From Methylopila sp. M107 (GTDB taxonomy: Bacteria > Pseudomonadota > Alphaproteobacteria > Rhizobiales > Methylopilaceae): a DNA stretch of 64,000 bases. A program made the position numbers and the translations under genes. Shown here one piece after another: positions 1-8,407 of the stretch. The notes under the pieces were generated by a model. The model was given only the letters and a program-made list of their open reading frames with translations, was not told where the DNA came from and searched no databases. Position 1 is the first letter of the stretch, and every line of letters begins with the position of its first letter. The stretch covers positions 124,001 to 188,000 of the forward strand of contig NZ_ARWB01000001.1 in NCBI RefSeq assembly GCF_000384475.1, given 5' to 3'.

Positions 1-752
1 AGAAGCTCGGCGTGCCGGTGATCGACCATTGCTGGCAGACCGAGACCGGCTGGGCGATCGTCGGCAACCCTTTGGGGCTAGGCCTGCTGCCCATCAAGCA
101 TGGGTCGCCGACCGTGCCGATGCCGGGCTACGACGTGAAGGTGCTCGACGACGAGGGGCATGAGGCGCCGGTCGGGAAGCTCGGCAACGTCGTCATCCGG
201 TTGCCGCTGCCGCCGGGTTGCCTGCCGACGCTGTGGAACGACGAGAAGCGGTTCCGCGCGAGCTATCTTGAGGGGTTCCCGGGCTACTACCAGACGTCCG
301 ACGCCGGTTTCGTCGACGAAGACGGCTACGTCTTCTTCATGGCGCGCACCGACGACATCATCAATGTCGCGGGCCACAGGCTCTCGACCGGCGGCATGGA
401 GGAGGCGATCGCGTCGCATCCCGACGTCGCCGAATGCGCGGTCGTCGGCGTCGCCGACGCAATGAAGGGTCAGGCACCGGTCGGCTTCGTGGTGCTGAAG
501 TCCGGCGTCGACCGCCCGGCGGCCGAGCTCGAGCGCGAGATCGTCGCCGTGGTGCGCGACAAGGTCGGCCCCGTGGCGGCGTTCAAGACGGCGCTGACAG
601 TCGCGCGGCTGCCCAAGACCCGGTCCGGCAAGATCCTGCGCGGGACGATCCAGAAGATCGCAGACGGCGACGCATGGACGATGCCCGCGACCATCGAGGA
701 CCCAAGTGTGCTCGACGAAATCGGCGAGGCGCTGAAGGCTTGGCGCGGGTGA
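1..752 (+). CDS. prpE: Propionyl-CoA synthetase-like acyl-CoA ligase, 3' part
   Basis: The gene is cut by the left edge; the reading frame is open from base 3 and about 249 C-terminal residues are visible. The protein belongs to the AMP-forming acyl-CoA synthetase family, which activates short-chain acids (here probably propionate) to CoA thioesters through an acyl-adenylate. Visible signatures are WQTETGW near the start (adenylate-binding region), MPGYDV, the hinge region TDDIINVAGHRLSTG, and the C-terminal SGKILR whose lysine is catalytic and often acetylated in the family. The WQTETGW/MPGYDV combination favours PrpE over acetyl-CoA synthetase. It converges on trcR with a 21-bp gap. Confidence 0.82.
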   Translation, partial: KLGVPVIDHCWQTETGWAIVGNPLGLGLLPIKHGSPTVPMPGYDVKVLDDEGHEAPVGKLGNVVIRLPLPPGCLPTLWNDEKRFRASYLEGFPGYYQTSDAGFVDEDGYVFFMARTDDIINVAGHRLSTGGMEEAIASHPDVAECAVVGVADAMKGQAPVGFVVLKSGVDRPAAELEREIVAVVRDKVGPVAAFKTALTVARLPKTRSGKILRGTIQKIADGDAWTMPATIEDPSVLDEIGEALKAWRG

Positions 753-773
753 ACGGAACCCGCGCCCGAAAGA

Positions 774-1481
774 TCACCGCCGGCCGCGGTGATCGTCGTC
801 GTCGTCCTCGTCGGTCTCGTCGCGCTTGAGCTGCTTGAGCTTGGCGAAGACGCTCTCGACGTCGAGGTCGCCGGCGCCCTCGCGGGTGGTCTCCTCCGCC
901 GACAGCAGGGTCTGCTCCTCGGGCTCCTCCTCGCGCCGGATGACGGCGTCGGGGTTCGCCTTGGCGCCCTTCGAGACCTCGAAGTCGAGGTCGATCTGCG
1001 AGCAGAGGCCGAGCGTCACCGGGTCCATGGGCGTCAGGTTCTGGGCGTTCCAGTGCGTCCGGTCGCGGATCGCCGCGATCGTGGTCTTGGTGGTGCCGAC
1101 GAGGCGCATCACCTGGCTGTCCTTCAGCTCAGGATGGTTGCGCACGAGCCAGAGGATGGCGTTCGGCCGGTCCTGGCGGCGCGACACCGGCGTGTAGCGC
1201 GGGCCCTTGCGCGGCTTCACTGGCGGCAGGCGCACCTTGGAGACGAGCAGCTGAAGCCGGTAGTCGCCGTTCTTCTGGCCCTTCTCGATCTCCTCGCGGG
1301 TCAGCTGGCCGTTGGTGATCGGATCATGCCCGCGGATGCCCTGCGCGGCGTCGCCGTCGGCCACAGCCTTCACCTCGAGCTCGTGCAGCTTGCAGAAGTC
1401 GGCGATCTGGGCGAACGACAGCGAGGTGTTCTCGACGAGCCAGACCGCGGTCGCCTTCGGCATCAGCGGCGCGTTCGACAT
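774..1481 (-). CDS. trcR: Cell-cycle transcriptional regulator TrcR (DUF1013)
   Basis: A 235-residue protein beginning MSNAPLMPKATAVWLVENT and matching the alphaproteobacterial DUF1013/TrcR family, which is tied to cell-cycle transcription. The N-terminal half reads as helix-turn-helix-like (AQIADFCKLHELEV), and the centre (HPELKDSQVMRLVGTTKTTI) resembles a second DNA-binding helix pair. The C-terminus is very acidic, then basic, and low in complexity. The start was chosen at 1481 because AGGAG lies 9-13 bases upstream and family members begin here; the frame stays open further upstream without a good start. RcdA lies close by. Confidence 0.85.
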   Translation of the reverse strand: MSNAPLMPKATAVWLVENTSLSFAQIADFCKLHELEVKAVADGDAAQGIRGHDPITNGQLTREEIEKGQKNGDYRLQLLVSKVRLPPVKPRKGPRYTPVSRRQDRPNAILWLVRNHPELKDSQVMRLVGTTKTTIAAIRDRTHWNAQNLTPMDPVTLGLCSQIDLDFEVSKGAKANPDAVIRREEEPEEQTLLSAEETTREGAGDLDVESVFAKLKQLKRDETDEDDDDDHRGRR

Positions 1482-1695
1482 GATACAAATCTCCTGTTGC
1501 TCCGACCGCCGGGGAAGGCGGAGCCCTGATCGAAATCTCGATGACGGGGTGTTGGGTCGATATAAGCGTTTCGGGCAATGAGCGCAACGCGGGTGTCGTG
1601 GCGCGCGGGCGGTCCGGATGCGGGATCGGGATTGCGGCGCGCCGTGCCATCGCGGCACGATGGCGGTCCGATCCGCACGGTAGGAGCAGGACGCC

Positions 1696-1896
1696 ATGGC
1701 GGTTTTCGACGACGAACCGGGCGCGCCGCCGGCGCGCAAGATCGCGCATGAGATCGGGCAGGACCTCTACCGGGTCTCCGTCGAGGAGTTGGGCGAGCGC
1801 ATCGCGCTGCTCCGCGAGGAGATCGCGCGGCTCGAACGTGAAGTCGCCTCCAAGTCCGCACAGCGGAACGCGGCCGATCTGCTCTTCAAGCGGTAG
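1696..1896 (+). CDS. DUF1192 family small protein
   Basis: A 66-residue acidic/basic helical protein with the DUF1192 pattern: an N-terminal FDDEPG segment followed by LYRVSVEELGERIALLREEI and a predicted coiled coil (IARLEREVASK). The family is small, conserved in Rhizobiales and of unknown function. The start follows a GGAG-containing leader (around 1683). The gene is divergent from trcR (214 bp between starts) and is followed by a CtrA-type box and a strong terminator. Confidence 0.75.
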   Translation: MAVFDDEPGAPPARKIAHEIGQDLYRVSVEELGERIALLREEIARLEREVASKSAQRNAADLLFKR

Positions 1897-1929
1897 GAAA
1901 GACCGTATTCGCACGCCAGGGTTTTGATC

Positions 1930-1944
1930 TTAACGCGGCGTTAA
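1930..1944. promoter_or_regulatory. CtrA-type box TTAA-N7-TTAA
   Basis: The sequence has TTAA, seven bases, TTAA, followed by CC, which is an exact match to the CtrA consensus spacing. It lies between DUF1192 and rcdA, 267 bp upstream of the rcdA start, with a second half-site (TTAACCAC) near 2073. In Caulobacter rcdA is under CtrA control, so the context supports function. An intrinsic terminator lies between the box and rcdA, so the box may instead drive a short transcript that ends at 2062. Confidence 0.5.
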
Positions 1945-2032
1945 CCTTTCTGGACTATCAATGATTTGTCCAGTTTCTGGATTCGGGCGGATCCTGTCCG
2001 TCCCGTTTGACGCCTCCCTGTCATCGACTTTC

Positions 2033-2062
2033 AAGGCCGCCGTTCTCCGGCGGCCTTTTTTT
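2033..2062 (+). terminator. Strong intrinsic terminator
   Basis: A perfect 10-bp stem (AAGGCCGCCG / CGGCGGCCTT) with a 5-nt loop is followed directly by five T residues. It lies 137 bp after the DUF1192 stop. It ends either that mRNA or a separate short RNA starting near the CtrA-type box. The 1897-2210 interval (314 bp) otherwise holds only a small dyad CTGGAC...GTCCAG near 1951-1974 and the rcdA leader. Confidence 0.8.
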
Positions 2063-2210
2063 CGGCCGCGCGCGTTAACCACGCCGCCATGGCGTCGGGG
2101 ATGAACAGCTGCGCTGGTCTGGCGTTTGCTCTCGTGACGTCGTTGATGCGATGCTGCTTCGTGTCTCGAAGCGCAGGCGAGCTCGTATCGCTCGGAAGAG
2201 GGCGCCCAGA

Positions 2211-2738
2211 ATGACGAACCGAACCGATCTCACCGAGCAGAACGCCGACGTCGCGACCTTCGGGGTGCGGCTCGTCAGCTCGGCCGGCTTCCTGTCGCTG
2301 TTCCGCGAGGGCATGGCGCTGGTCGAGGAGACGGCGGCCTATCTCGACGGCGACGGCCGCGCGGAATCGCGCAAGCTCGGCCGCCCCGAATCGATCGCCT
2401 ACGCGACCGAGAGCATGCGCCTGACGACGCGGCTGATGCAGGTGGCCTCGTGGCTGCTCGTCCAGCGCGCCGTCAACGAGGGCGAGATGTCGTCCGAGCA
2501 GGCGAACGACGAGAAGCGCAAGGTCAAGCTGACGGCGATCCGCTCGACGCTCGCCCCGGAGGTGTTCGGCCGCCTGCCCGAGCGCCTGCGCGACCTTGTG
2601 GATCGCGCGTCCCGTCTGCAGGACCGCGTCCAGATGCTCGACGCGCAGCTCGACGCCAAGGCGCGCGACGAGCCGCAGCCCGGCAACCCGCTCGAAGGCC
2701 AGATGGAAATGCTGCGCCGCGCCTTCGCGAACGGCTGA
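2211..2738 (+). CDS. rcdA: RcdA-like regulator of CtrA degradation (DUF1465)
   Basis: A 175-residue protein of the DUF1465 family. In Caulobacter RcdA is an adaptor that, with CpdR and PopA, delivers CtrA to the ClpXP protease at the cell pole. The sequence is helical throughout: an N-terminal segment (VRLVSSAGFLSLFREGMALVEE), a conserved YATESMRLTTRLMQVASWLLVQRA-type helix and a C-terminal coiled coil ending in a polar tail. The start at 2211 (MTNRTDL) replaces an upstream in-frame ATG at 2151 because family homology begins here. It converges on the next gene with only 4 bp between stops. Confidence 0.8.
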   Translation: MTNRTDLTEQNADVATFGVRLVSSAGFLSLFREGMALVEETAAYLDGDGRAESRKLGRPESIAYATESMRLTTRLMQVASWLLVQRAVNEGEMSSEQANDEKRKVKLTAIRSTLAPEVFGRLPERLRDLVDRASRLQDRVQMLDAQLDAKARDEPQPGNPLEGQMEMLRRAFANG

Positions 2739-2742
2739 CGCT

Positions 2743-3111
2743 TCAGTCTTTTCCGTCGAGCTTCGACAGGCAGACCTGCTCGCTCGCGGCCATTTTGGGA
2801 CGCATGGCGGCCTGCATCTCGGCGGTCGATTTTCCCCGAAGGCTGTCGATGTCAGACGCCGTGACGCGGCCGGCCAGCGTGTCGGCGTAGCATTCGCAGT
2901 AGCTCGTGATGGTCTCGGCTGGAATCTCGGCGTTGGCCGGGCTCGCCTTCTGCAGCGCGACGCATCCCCCGACGGCCGACTTCAGGAAACCCGCGCGGGT
3001 CTCGCCGGAGATCGGAGGCCCGGACTCGCGGTCGGCGTTGAACTTCCAGATCGAGACGCCGAGCGCGATCGCGGCGAGCAGCGCGACGCCGACGAGAGTG
3101 CGACGGACCAT
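2743..3111 (-). CDS. Small membrane-anchored hypothetical protein
   Basis: A 122-residue protein with an N-terminal hydrophobic helix (LVGVALLAAIALGVSIW) acting as signal anchor, then a soluble domain with four cysteines (GGCVALQ, YCECYAD, EQVCLSK) that could form disulfides outside the cytoplasm. The layout resembles small periplasmic proteins of unknown function with a CxC segment. The start at 3111 was preferred to one at 3126 because GAGGA lies upstream at good spacing. I do not recognise a named family. Confidence 0.65.
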   Translation of the reverse strand: MVRRTLVGVALLAAIALGVSIWKFNADRESGPPISGETRAGFLKSAVGGCVALQKASPANAEIPAETITSYCECYADTLAGRVTASDIDSLRGKSTAEMQAAMRPKMAASEQVCLSKLDGKD

Positions 3112-3121
3112 GGCGTCCTCA

Positions 3122-3150
3122 AACAAAAACCCCGGCCGCGAGGGCCGGGG
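3122..3150 (-). terminator. Intrinsic terminator after rpmE
   Basis: Read on the minus strand, an 8-bp GC stem (CCCCGGCC with GGCCGGGG, 3130-3150) is followed by GTTTTTGTTT. It lies 28 bp downstream of the rpmE stop and upstream of the next minus-strand gene, so the two are probably separate transcripts. Confidence 0.8.
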
Positions 3151-3177
3151 CGAAACGATGCGCGAAGAGCGCGGCGT

Positions 3178-3411
3178 TCACTGCTTGGTCGCGACGCCGA
3201 AATTCGCGAACTTCTTGTTGAAGCGCGACAGGCGGCCGCCGCGGTCGGTCAGCTGGGCCGAACCGCCGGTCCACGCCGGATGGGTCTTCGGGTCGATGTC
3301 GAGCTGCAGCGTGTCGCCCGGCTTGCCCCAGGTCGAACGGGTCTCGTATTCGGTCCCGTCGGTCATGACGACCTTGATCGTGTGGTAGTTGGGATGGATG
3401 TCGGCCTTCAT
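3178..3411 (-). CDS. rpmE: 50S ribosomal protein L31 (bL31)
   Basis: A 77-residue ribosomal protein with the bL31 signature [10 protein letters not shown] and the C-terminal RFNKKF. It contains no cysteine, so it is the zinc-independent (C-minus) form usual in Rhizobiales. The frame is open far upstream to 3648, but the family start at 3411 is unambiguous. It is divergent from the ABC exporter with a 223-bp shared upstream region. Confidence 0.93.
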   Translation of the reverse strand: MKADIHPNYHTIKVVMTDGTEYETRSTWGKPGDTLQLDIDPKTHPAWTGGSAQLTDRGGRLSRFNKKFANFGVATKQ

Positions 3412-3634
3412 GGCGGTCTCGCGGTCGTCTGTCGCGCTGCCCAAATTCGGCGCGCTGGTCAGCAGTGAATTGGCTTGAGGCGCGAGCCTATATCCCAAAC
3501 GGCCGCGTCGGACAACCGCGCTCGACGCCCCGCTACGGCTTCGCGTGCGCCGCGAAAGGCGGGGTGGCGCGGGCGGGCCCGCCGCGCCATAACCCCGCAA
3601 ATGTTGTTTGGAACGATTATGCCCAAGGTTTCCG

Positions 3635-5458
3635 ATGGCGCGCCGCAACCGTTCCGCTGATCCCGGCCCGGATCAGGCGCCGCGCTCCAGCTCGCTGCGT
3701 CCGCTCGCGGCGCTGAGGCCGTTCGCGCTCGCGCACAAGGGGCGCGTCGTCGGCGCGCTGCTCGCGCTGACCGTCGCGTCGGCCGCGACGCTCGCGATTC
3801 CGGTCGCGATACGCCGGCTGATCGATTTCGGCTTCTCGTCCGACCATCCGGACATGGTCAACCAGTACTTCGCCGCGATGCTCGCGGTGGTCAGCGTGCT
3901 CGCGCTCGCGAGCGCCGCGCGCTACTGGTTCGTCACGACGCTGGGCGAGCGGGTGGTCGCGGATCTGAGGACGGCGGTGTTCCGCCATCTGACAGAGCTG
4001 ACGCCCGCCTTCTATGACGGCCAGCGTTCGGGCGAGCTCGTCTCCCGGCTCACCGCCGACACGACGCAGATCAAGTCGGCCTTCGGCGCGACCGCGAGCC
4101 AGGCGCTCAGAAACCTGTTCCTGTTTCTCGGCGCCGCCGTGATGATGGCTGTGACGAGCCCGAAGCTTTCCGCCTGCGTGCTGCTCGCGATCCCGGTCAT
4201 CGTGCTGCCGCTGGCGGGGTTCGGCCGCTCCGTCCGCCGCCGGTCGCGGGCCGCGCAGGACACGCTGGCGGAAGCCTCCGGGCTCGCGGGCGAGGCGCTC
4301 GGGGCGATGCGCACCGTCCAGTCTTATAACGCCGAGGGGCTGGTCGCCGGCCGCTTCGGCGCGGCGGTCGAGCGCGCCTATCGCGCGGCCGAAAGCTCGA
4401 TCACGGCGCGCGCGATCCTGACTGCGATCGCGATCTTCCTGATCTTCGCGAGCGTCGTCGGCGTGCTGTGGTACGGGGCGAGCGCGGTTCTGGCCGGGGC
4501 CATGTCGGCGGGCCAGCTCGGCCAGTTCGTGCTCTACGCCGTCTTCGCGGCGGCGGCGATCGGGGAGCTCTCCAACGTCTGGGGCGAGATCAGCCAGGCG
4601 GCGGGCTCCGCCGAGCGGCTCGACGAGCTGTTGAAGATCGAACCGTCGGTGAAGAGCCCGGCGCAGCCGCGGCCGCTGCCGTCGCCCGCGCGGGGCGCGC
4701 TCGCCTTCGAGAACGTCGGCTTCGCCTATCCGGGCGTTGAGCGGGCGGCAGTCGAACGACTGAGCTTCGTCGCCTCGCCGGGCGAGACGGTCGCGATCGT
4801 CGGGCCTTCGGGCGCCGGCAAGAGCACGCTGTTCCAGCTCGCGTTGCGCTTTTTCGACCCGGCGTCGGGGCGCGTGACGCTCGACGGCGTCGATCTCCGC
4901 GAGGCCGCGCTCGGCGACGTCAGGGCGCGCATCGCTCTGGTGCCGCAGGATCCGGTGATCTTCGCCGCGACCGCAGCCGACAACATCCGCTTCGGCCGCG
5001 ACGGCGCCAGCGACGGCGAGGTGACGGCGGCCGCGAAACTCGCCGGGGCCGATCGGTTCATCGGCGCGCTGCCGCAGGGCTACGACACGGTTCTCGGAGA
5101 GCGGGGCGTGACCCTGTCGGGCGGCCAGCGCCAGCGCATCGCGCTCGCCCGCGCGCTGCTCAAGGACGCGCCGGCGCTCCTGCTCGACGAGGCGACCTCG
5201 GCGCTCGACGCCGAGAGCGAGACGCTCGTCCAGGAGGCGCTCGCCGCGACCGCGTCGGGCCGCACGACGCTGGTCATCGCGCACCGTCTCGCCACCGTTC
5301 TGGCGGCGGACCGGATCCTGGTGATGGACCAGGGACGGATCGTGGAGCAGGGCAGCCACGCCGAGCTCGTGGCGCGTCGCGGCCTCTATGCCCGCCTCGC
5401 GGAGCTGCAGTTCGGCGCGGGCGAGCCGACGCGCCGCGTCGAGGCCGTCGCCGGCTGA
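3635..5458 (+). CDS. MsbA-like ABC exporter, fused permease and ATPase
   Basis: A 607-residue half-transporter of the type IV ABC exporter family (MsbA/LmrA-like). Residues about 20-310 hold six predicted transmembrane helices; the rest is the ATPase with Walker [11 protein letters not shown]-loop PQDPVIF, signature [15 protein letters not shown], Walker [12 protein letters not shown] and the H-loop IAHRL. It should act as a homodimer exporting a lipid or hydrophobic compound; the substrate cannot be read from the sequence. The start at 3635 has AAGG upstream; an earlier in-frame start at 3608 is possible. Confidence 0.88.
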   Translation: MARRNRSADPGPDQAPRSSSLRPLAALRPFALAHKGRVVGALLALTVASAATLAIPVAIRRLIDFGFSSDHPDMVNQYFAAMLAVVSVLALASAARYWFVTTLGERVVADLRTAVFRHLTELTPAFYDGQRSGELVSRLTADTTQIKSAFGATASQALRNLFLFLGAAVMMAVTSPKLSACVLLAIPVIVLPLAGFGRSVRRRSRAAQDTLAEASGLAGEALGAMRTVQSYNAEGLVAGRFGAAVERAYRAAESSITARAILTAIAIFLIFASVVGVLWYGASAVLAGAMSAGQLGQFVLYAVFAAAAIGELSNVWGEISQAAGSAERLDELLKIEPSVKSPAQPRPLPSPARGALAFENVGFAYPGVERAAVERLSFVASPGETVAIVGPSGAGKSTLFQLALRFFDPASGRVTLDGVDLREAALGDVRARIALVPQDPVIFAATAADNIRFGRDGASDGEVTAAAKLAGADRFIGALPQGYDTVLGERGVTLSGGQRQRIALARALLKDAPALLLDEATSALDAESETLVQEALAATASGRTTLVIAHRLATVLAADRILVMDQGRIVEQGSHAELVARRGLYARLAELQFGAGEPTRRVEAVAG

Positions 5459-5504
5459 AACGGCGGACGTCAGTCCGGAACGGAACTGACGAAGCTGCGC
5501 GTCT

Positions 5505-5867
5505 TCAGGGGTGGCGGCGGCCGCCGGATGCGGACGAGACGATCTTCTCGATGTCGCGCTGCATGTAGGGCTTCGAGATGAACGCCGCGTTCTTCAGCGC
5601 CTCCGGCCGGTCCGTCGCGTCCGAGCCGGACACGAAGGCGAAGGGGAGTTCGCGATCCTGCAACGTCTGGGCGAGTTCGTAGGACTTGCCGTCCTCGACG
5701 TCGATGTCGAGCAACGCCAGATCGAAACCCGCTGCCAGCGCCTTCTTGGCCTGCGCGATCGAGCGGCACGACGTGATGCTGGCGTCCGTCCAGCATGTCA
5801 CGATCGTCGCGAGATCAAGCGCGAGGATCGCATCGTCTTCCAGGATCAAAACTCGAAACGGCGCCAT
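5505..5867 (-). CDS. Single-domain response regulator
   Basis: A 120-residue stand-alone receiver domain. It has the acidic pocket LEDD (residues 9-12), phospho-acceptor D54 in LLDIDV, the VSGSD switch residue and the conserved lysine in SKPYM. There is no output domain, so it probably relays phosphate or binds a partner protein. The DVEDGKSYELAQ and FVSGSDA pattern is common in small rhizobial receivers of unknown pathway. The start at 5867 has GGAG upstream. No cognate kinase is nearby. Confidence 0.85.
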   Translation of the reverse strand: MAPFRVLILEDDAILALDLATIVTCWTDASITSCRSIAQAKKALAAGFDLALLDIDVEDGKSYELAQTLQDRELPFAFVSGSDATDRPEALKNAAFISKPYMQRDIEKIVSSASGGRRHP

Positions 5868-6040
5868 AACGCGATACTCCGGCGAAACACGACCCGGGCT
5901 GACAACGCGCAAGGCGGGCCGGAGTTTCGTGGTTGCCGGACGATGACACGAAAGAATGAAATTTTCTTAACGTGTCTTAGGACTTATGGCATGCCAGCGG
6001 GGGGCGCGGACGGCGTCGCGCCGGCGCCCCCGAATGGCCG

Positions 6041-6940
6041 TCACATCACCTTGACGGTGGTGCCGACGTTGACGCGCTCGTAAAGGTCGGTGACGTCGTC
6101 ATTGGTCATGCGGATGCAGCCCGACGACACCGCGCGGCCGATGGTCCATGGCTCGTTCGACCCATGGATGCGGTAGAGCGTGCTGCCGAGATAGAGCGCG
6201 CGGGCGCCGAGCGGATTGTCGGGACCGCCCGCCATCATCTCCGGCAGTTCGGGGCGACGCGCGCGCATCTCCGCCGGCGGATGCCAGTTCGGCCATTCGC
6301 GCTTGGCCGAGATCGTGTTCGTGCCCTTCCAGGTGAAGCCTTCCTTGCCGACGCCGACGCCGTAGCGGATCGCGGTGCCGTCGCCCTGGATCAGGTAGAG
6401 GAAGCGGGTGCGCGTATCGATCACGATCGAGTTCGCCGCTTCCGGACCGTTGTAGCGGACCGTGGTGCGGGCGAACTTCGGATCGACCGTGCGGCGGCCC
6501 TCGCCGGCGCCGAGCGCGGACGGGGGGCCGGCGAGCCGGCGCGGCGCGCCTCGGATCTCGGGATCGACCGACTCGTATTCGTATTCCCGGTCGCTGTAGT
6601 AGCTGCGGGTGCGCCCGTAGCGCCGCGGCTCGACCTCGACCTCGTAGTCCTCCGCAGACCTGTATCGGCGGACCTCAGGCGCACGGCGCGGGGCGGCGCG
6701 GCGCTCGTAATAGGACCCGCCCTCGTCCTCGAACATGTCCCGCGAATAGGCGCGACGGCTGTAGCCGCGCGGGAGCGCGCCCTCGTCGTAGTAGCGCTCA
6801 TATGTCTGGACGGTCTGCGGCGTCGCCTCGCTCGGCGCCGCAAGCGACGACGGCGCGCCGAGCGGCGCGGCGGACGCCGGCGCCGCGACCATCAACGCGA
6901 AGCCGCCGCAGGCGACGGCCAGAGCGAATGCGCGAATCAT
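6041..6940 (-). CDS. L,D-transpeptidase (YkuD family)
   Basis: A 299-residue secreted enzyme that crosslinks peptidoglycan (3-3 bonds) or attaches proteins to it. It starts with a signal peptide (residues 1-25, ending near AAPASAAP), followed by a Tyr/Arg/Glu-rich linker (about 40-150) and the YkuD domain from about 160. The active-site motif HGSNEP...SSGCIRM carries the catalytic cysteine. The start at 6940 has GAGG at good spacing. The long YY/RR-rich linker is unusual and may bind the wall or the outer membrane. Confidence 0.9.
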   Translation of the reverse strand: MIRAFALAVACGGFALMVAAPASAAPLGAPSSLAAPSEATPQTVQTYERYYDEGALPRGYSRRAYSRDMFEDEGGSYYERRAAPRRAPEVRRYRSAEDYEVEVEPRRYGRTRSYYSDREYEYESVDPEIRGAPRRLAGPPSALGAGEGRRTVDPKFARTTVRYNGPEAANSIVIDTRTRFLYLIQGDGTAIRYGVGVGKEGFTWKGTNTISAKREWPNWHPPAEMRARRPELPEMMAGGPDNPLGARALYLGSTLYRIHGSNEPWTIGRAVSSGCIRMTNDDVTDLYERVNVGTTVKVM

Positions 6941-7211
6941 TTCCAACCTCGAGACTCGTCGACGCCAAAGCACAGCGGCCGCTATTCTTGCGGCGTCGAA
7001 ACCAACAAGCGATGAACGAGTGCGCGAGCCGTCGGGCCAGACAATGGCGCAATCTCGTCTGCAGCGGCCGGCTTAGGCTATTTCGGCCGACCTGTCGCCA
7101 AAATGCATCGCAGCCGGAGAGCGGCGCGCGGCGGTCCTGATCATCGCCTTTCCCCGTCGCGCTCCCATATCCCGAAGCCTGTCGCGGTCACGTTCGGCCG
7201 CCGTAACCGGG

Positions 7212-7775
7212 ATGCCCGAAATGTCCGAACTCATCGTCCGGGAGGCGAGCGACCAGGACGGCGCGGCGCTCGAAGCGCTGCTTCGAACCGTGCTGGCGGA
7301 TCATCCCGACAGCGCAGGCGGGCCGCCGGACCAACCCGCGCTCGACCGTCCTGCGACGAACTTCGAAGGCCGCGAGGGTCGTCTCTGGGTCGTGACGCGC
7401 GGCGACGACGTGGTCGGCGCGCTCGGACTCTACAGGGCTTCGCGAGGCGACGAGTTCGACCTCGCGCTGATCGGGCTCGATCGGGAAACCCGGGGCCTCG
7501 GCCTCGCTGCCGCTCTGCTGGCGGGCGCGGAAGCGTTTGCGGCGGCGTCAGGCGCTGAAGCTCTGGGCGTCTGGGTCGACACCAGGCTCGACGATGCGAT
7601 CGGCTTCGTGGAGCGCCATGGCTTCGTCAGGGAGCCCGGAGTGAAAAGCCGTCAGGACGGATCGCAGATCGTCGAGGCGCGTTTTACGCGCCCGATCGCG
7701 CCAGCGTCGCTCAAGGCGGCCGACGCGAAGGTCAGCCCACAGCCTTCCGAAGCTCCCCCAGCCGACGCCGGGTGA
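7212..7775 (+). CDS. GNAT family N-acetyltransferase
   Basis: A 187-residue protein with the GNAT fold. Strand-helix pattern begins LIVREASDQD, strand 4 is LWVVTRGDDVVGALGLY, and the acetyl-CoA loop is ETRGLGLAAALLAGAEA, then HGFV near the end. The substrate is unknown. The start could be 7212 or the next ATG at 7221. Its last 44 bases overlap the 3' end of the convergent MarR gene, so the C-terminal AADAKVSPQPSEAPPADAG tail is encoded antisense to MarR. Confidence 0.78.
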   Translation: MPEMSELIVREASDQDGAALEALLRTVLADHPDSAGGPPDQPALDRPATNFEGREGRLWVVTRGDDVVGALGLYRASRGDEFDLALIGLDRETRGLGLAAALLAGAEAFAAASGAEALGVWVDTRLDDAIGFVERHGFVREPGVKSRQDGSQIVEARFTRPIAPASLKAADAKVSPQPSEAPPADAG

Positions 7776-8169
7776 CCTGCCACGATCCGTAGCCGAGCCG
7801 GTCCTCGATCTCGCTTTGCGCCTGGCGCCACAGCGGCAGCGCAGCGTCGAGCGTCTCGACGCCCTTCGCCGTGAGCTGCGGGCGGCGGCGGCCGTTCAGG
7901 CCCTTTTCGGGAGAGACCAGGCCTTCCTTGCGCAACAGCTGCAGGTTGCGGACGAGGGTGGTGCGTTCGATGTCGATCAGCTCGGCGAGATCGGTGATCG
8001 ACGAGGCTTCGCCCGCCTCGATCGCTGCAAGCAGAACGAACTGCGTGCCCTTGAGCCCCGAAGAGCGCAGCGCCTCGTCGTAGAACCGGGTGACGGCGCG
8101 GGACGCCATGCGAATGTGCGAACACGCGCACATGTTGTGGATGTCGACGATCTCTTCGTGCGCTGCCAT
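7732..8169 (-). CDS. MarR family transcriptional regulator
   Basis: A 145-residue winged-helix regulator. The core reads ITDLAELIDIERTTLVRNLQLLRKEGLV (helix-turn-helix) followed by the wing around GRRRPQLTAKG. MarR proteins bind dyads and are released by small ligands. The start at 8169 (MAAHEEI) leaves a normal-length protein; the frame is open to 8283. A cysteine pair, MCACSHIRMA, at the N-terminus could be redox sensitive. Convergent overlap with the GNAT gene. Confidence 0.85.
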   Translation of the reverse strand: MAAHEEIVDIHNMCACSHIRMASRAVTRFYDEALRSSGLKGTQFVLLAAIEAGEASSITDLAELIDIERTTLVRNLQLLRKEGLVSPEKGLNGRRRPQLTAKGVETLDAALPLWRQAQSEIEDRLGYGSWQVTRRRLGELRKAVG

Positions 8170-8407
8170 GCGAAGAGGATCGGAAAGTCCCGGTGATGAA
8201 TCAAGTGAGTTGTACGGACCTGAGGGTCCGATTCGGCTCAATTCATCCGGCGCCCACAAGTTCCGACCGCCGCGTTGCTGCATGGCAACAATGCGAGCGC
8301 CGAGATTCGCCGGCCCGCACCCGACTCTCCGGCGCTCCCCAATGGCAGGTTGATTTTCGATCTAATCGATGGATTTTATAAGTTGATTGCAGAGGGAGTC
8401 GCGTTTT

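Noticed and set aside
3617..5359. Long minus-strand open frame (about 580 codons) antisense to the ABC exporter
   Set aside because: The Arg/Asp/His-rich composition is what a mirrored GC-rich gene gives; the plus strand holds all ABC motifs.
5955..5985. Possible CtrA site near TTAACGTGTCTTAG
   Set aside because: The second half is TTAG at the wrong spacing; only a half-site.
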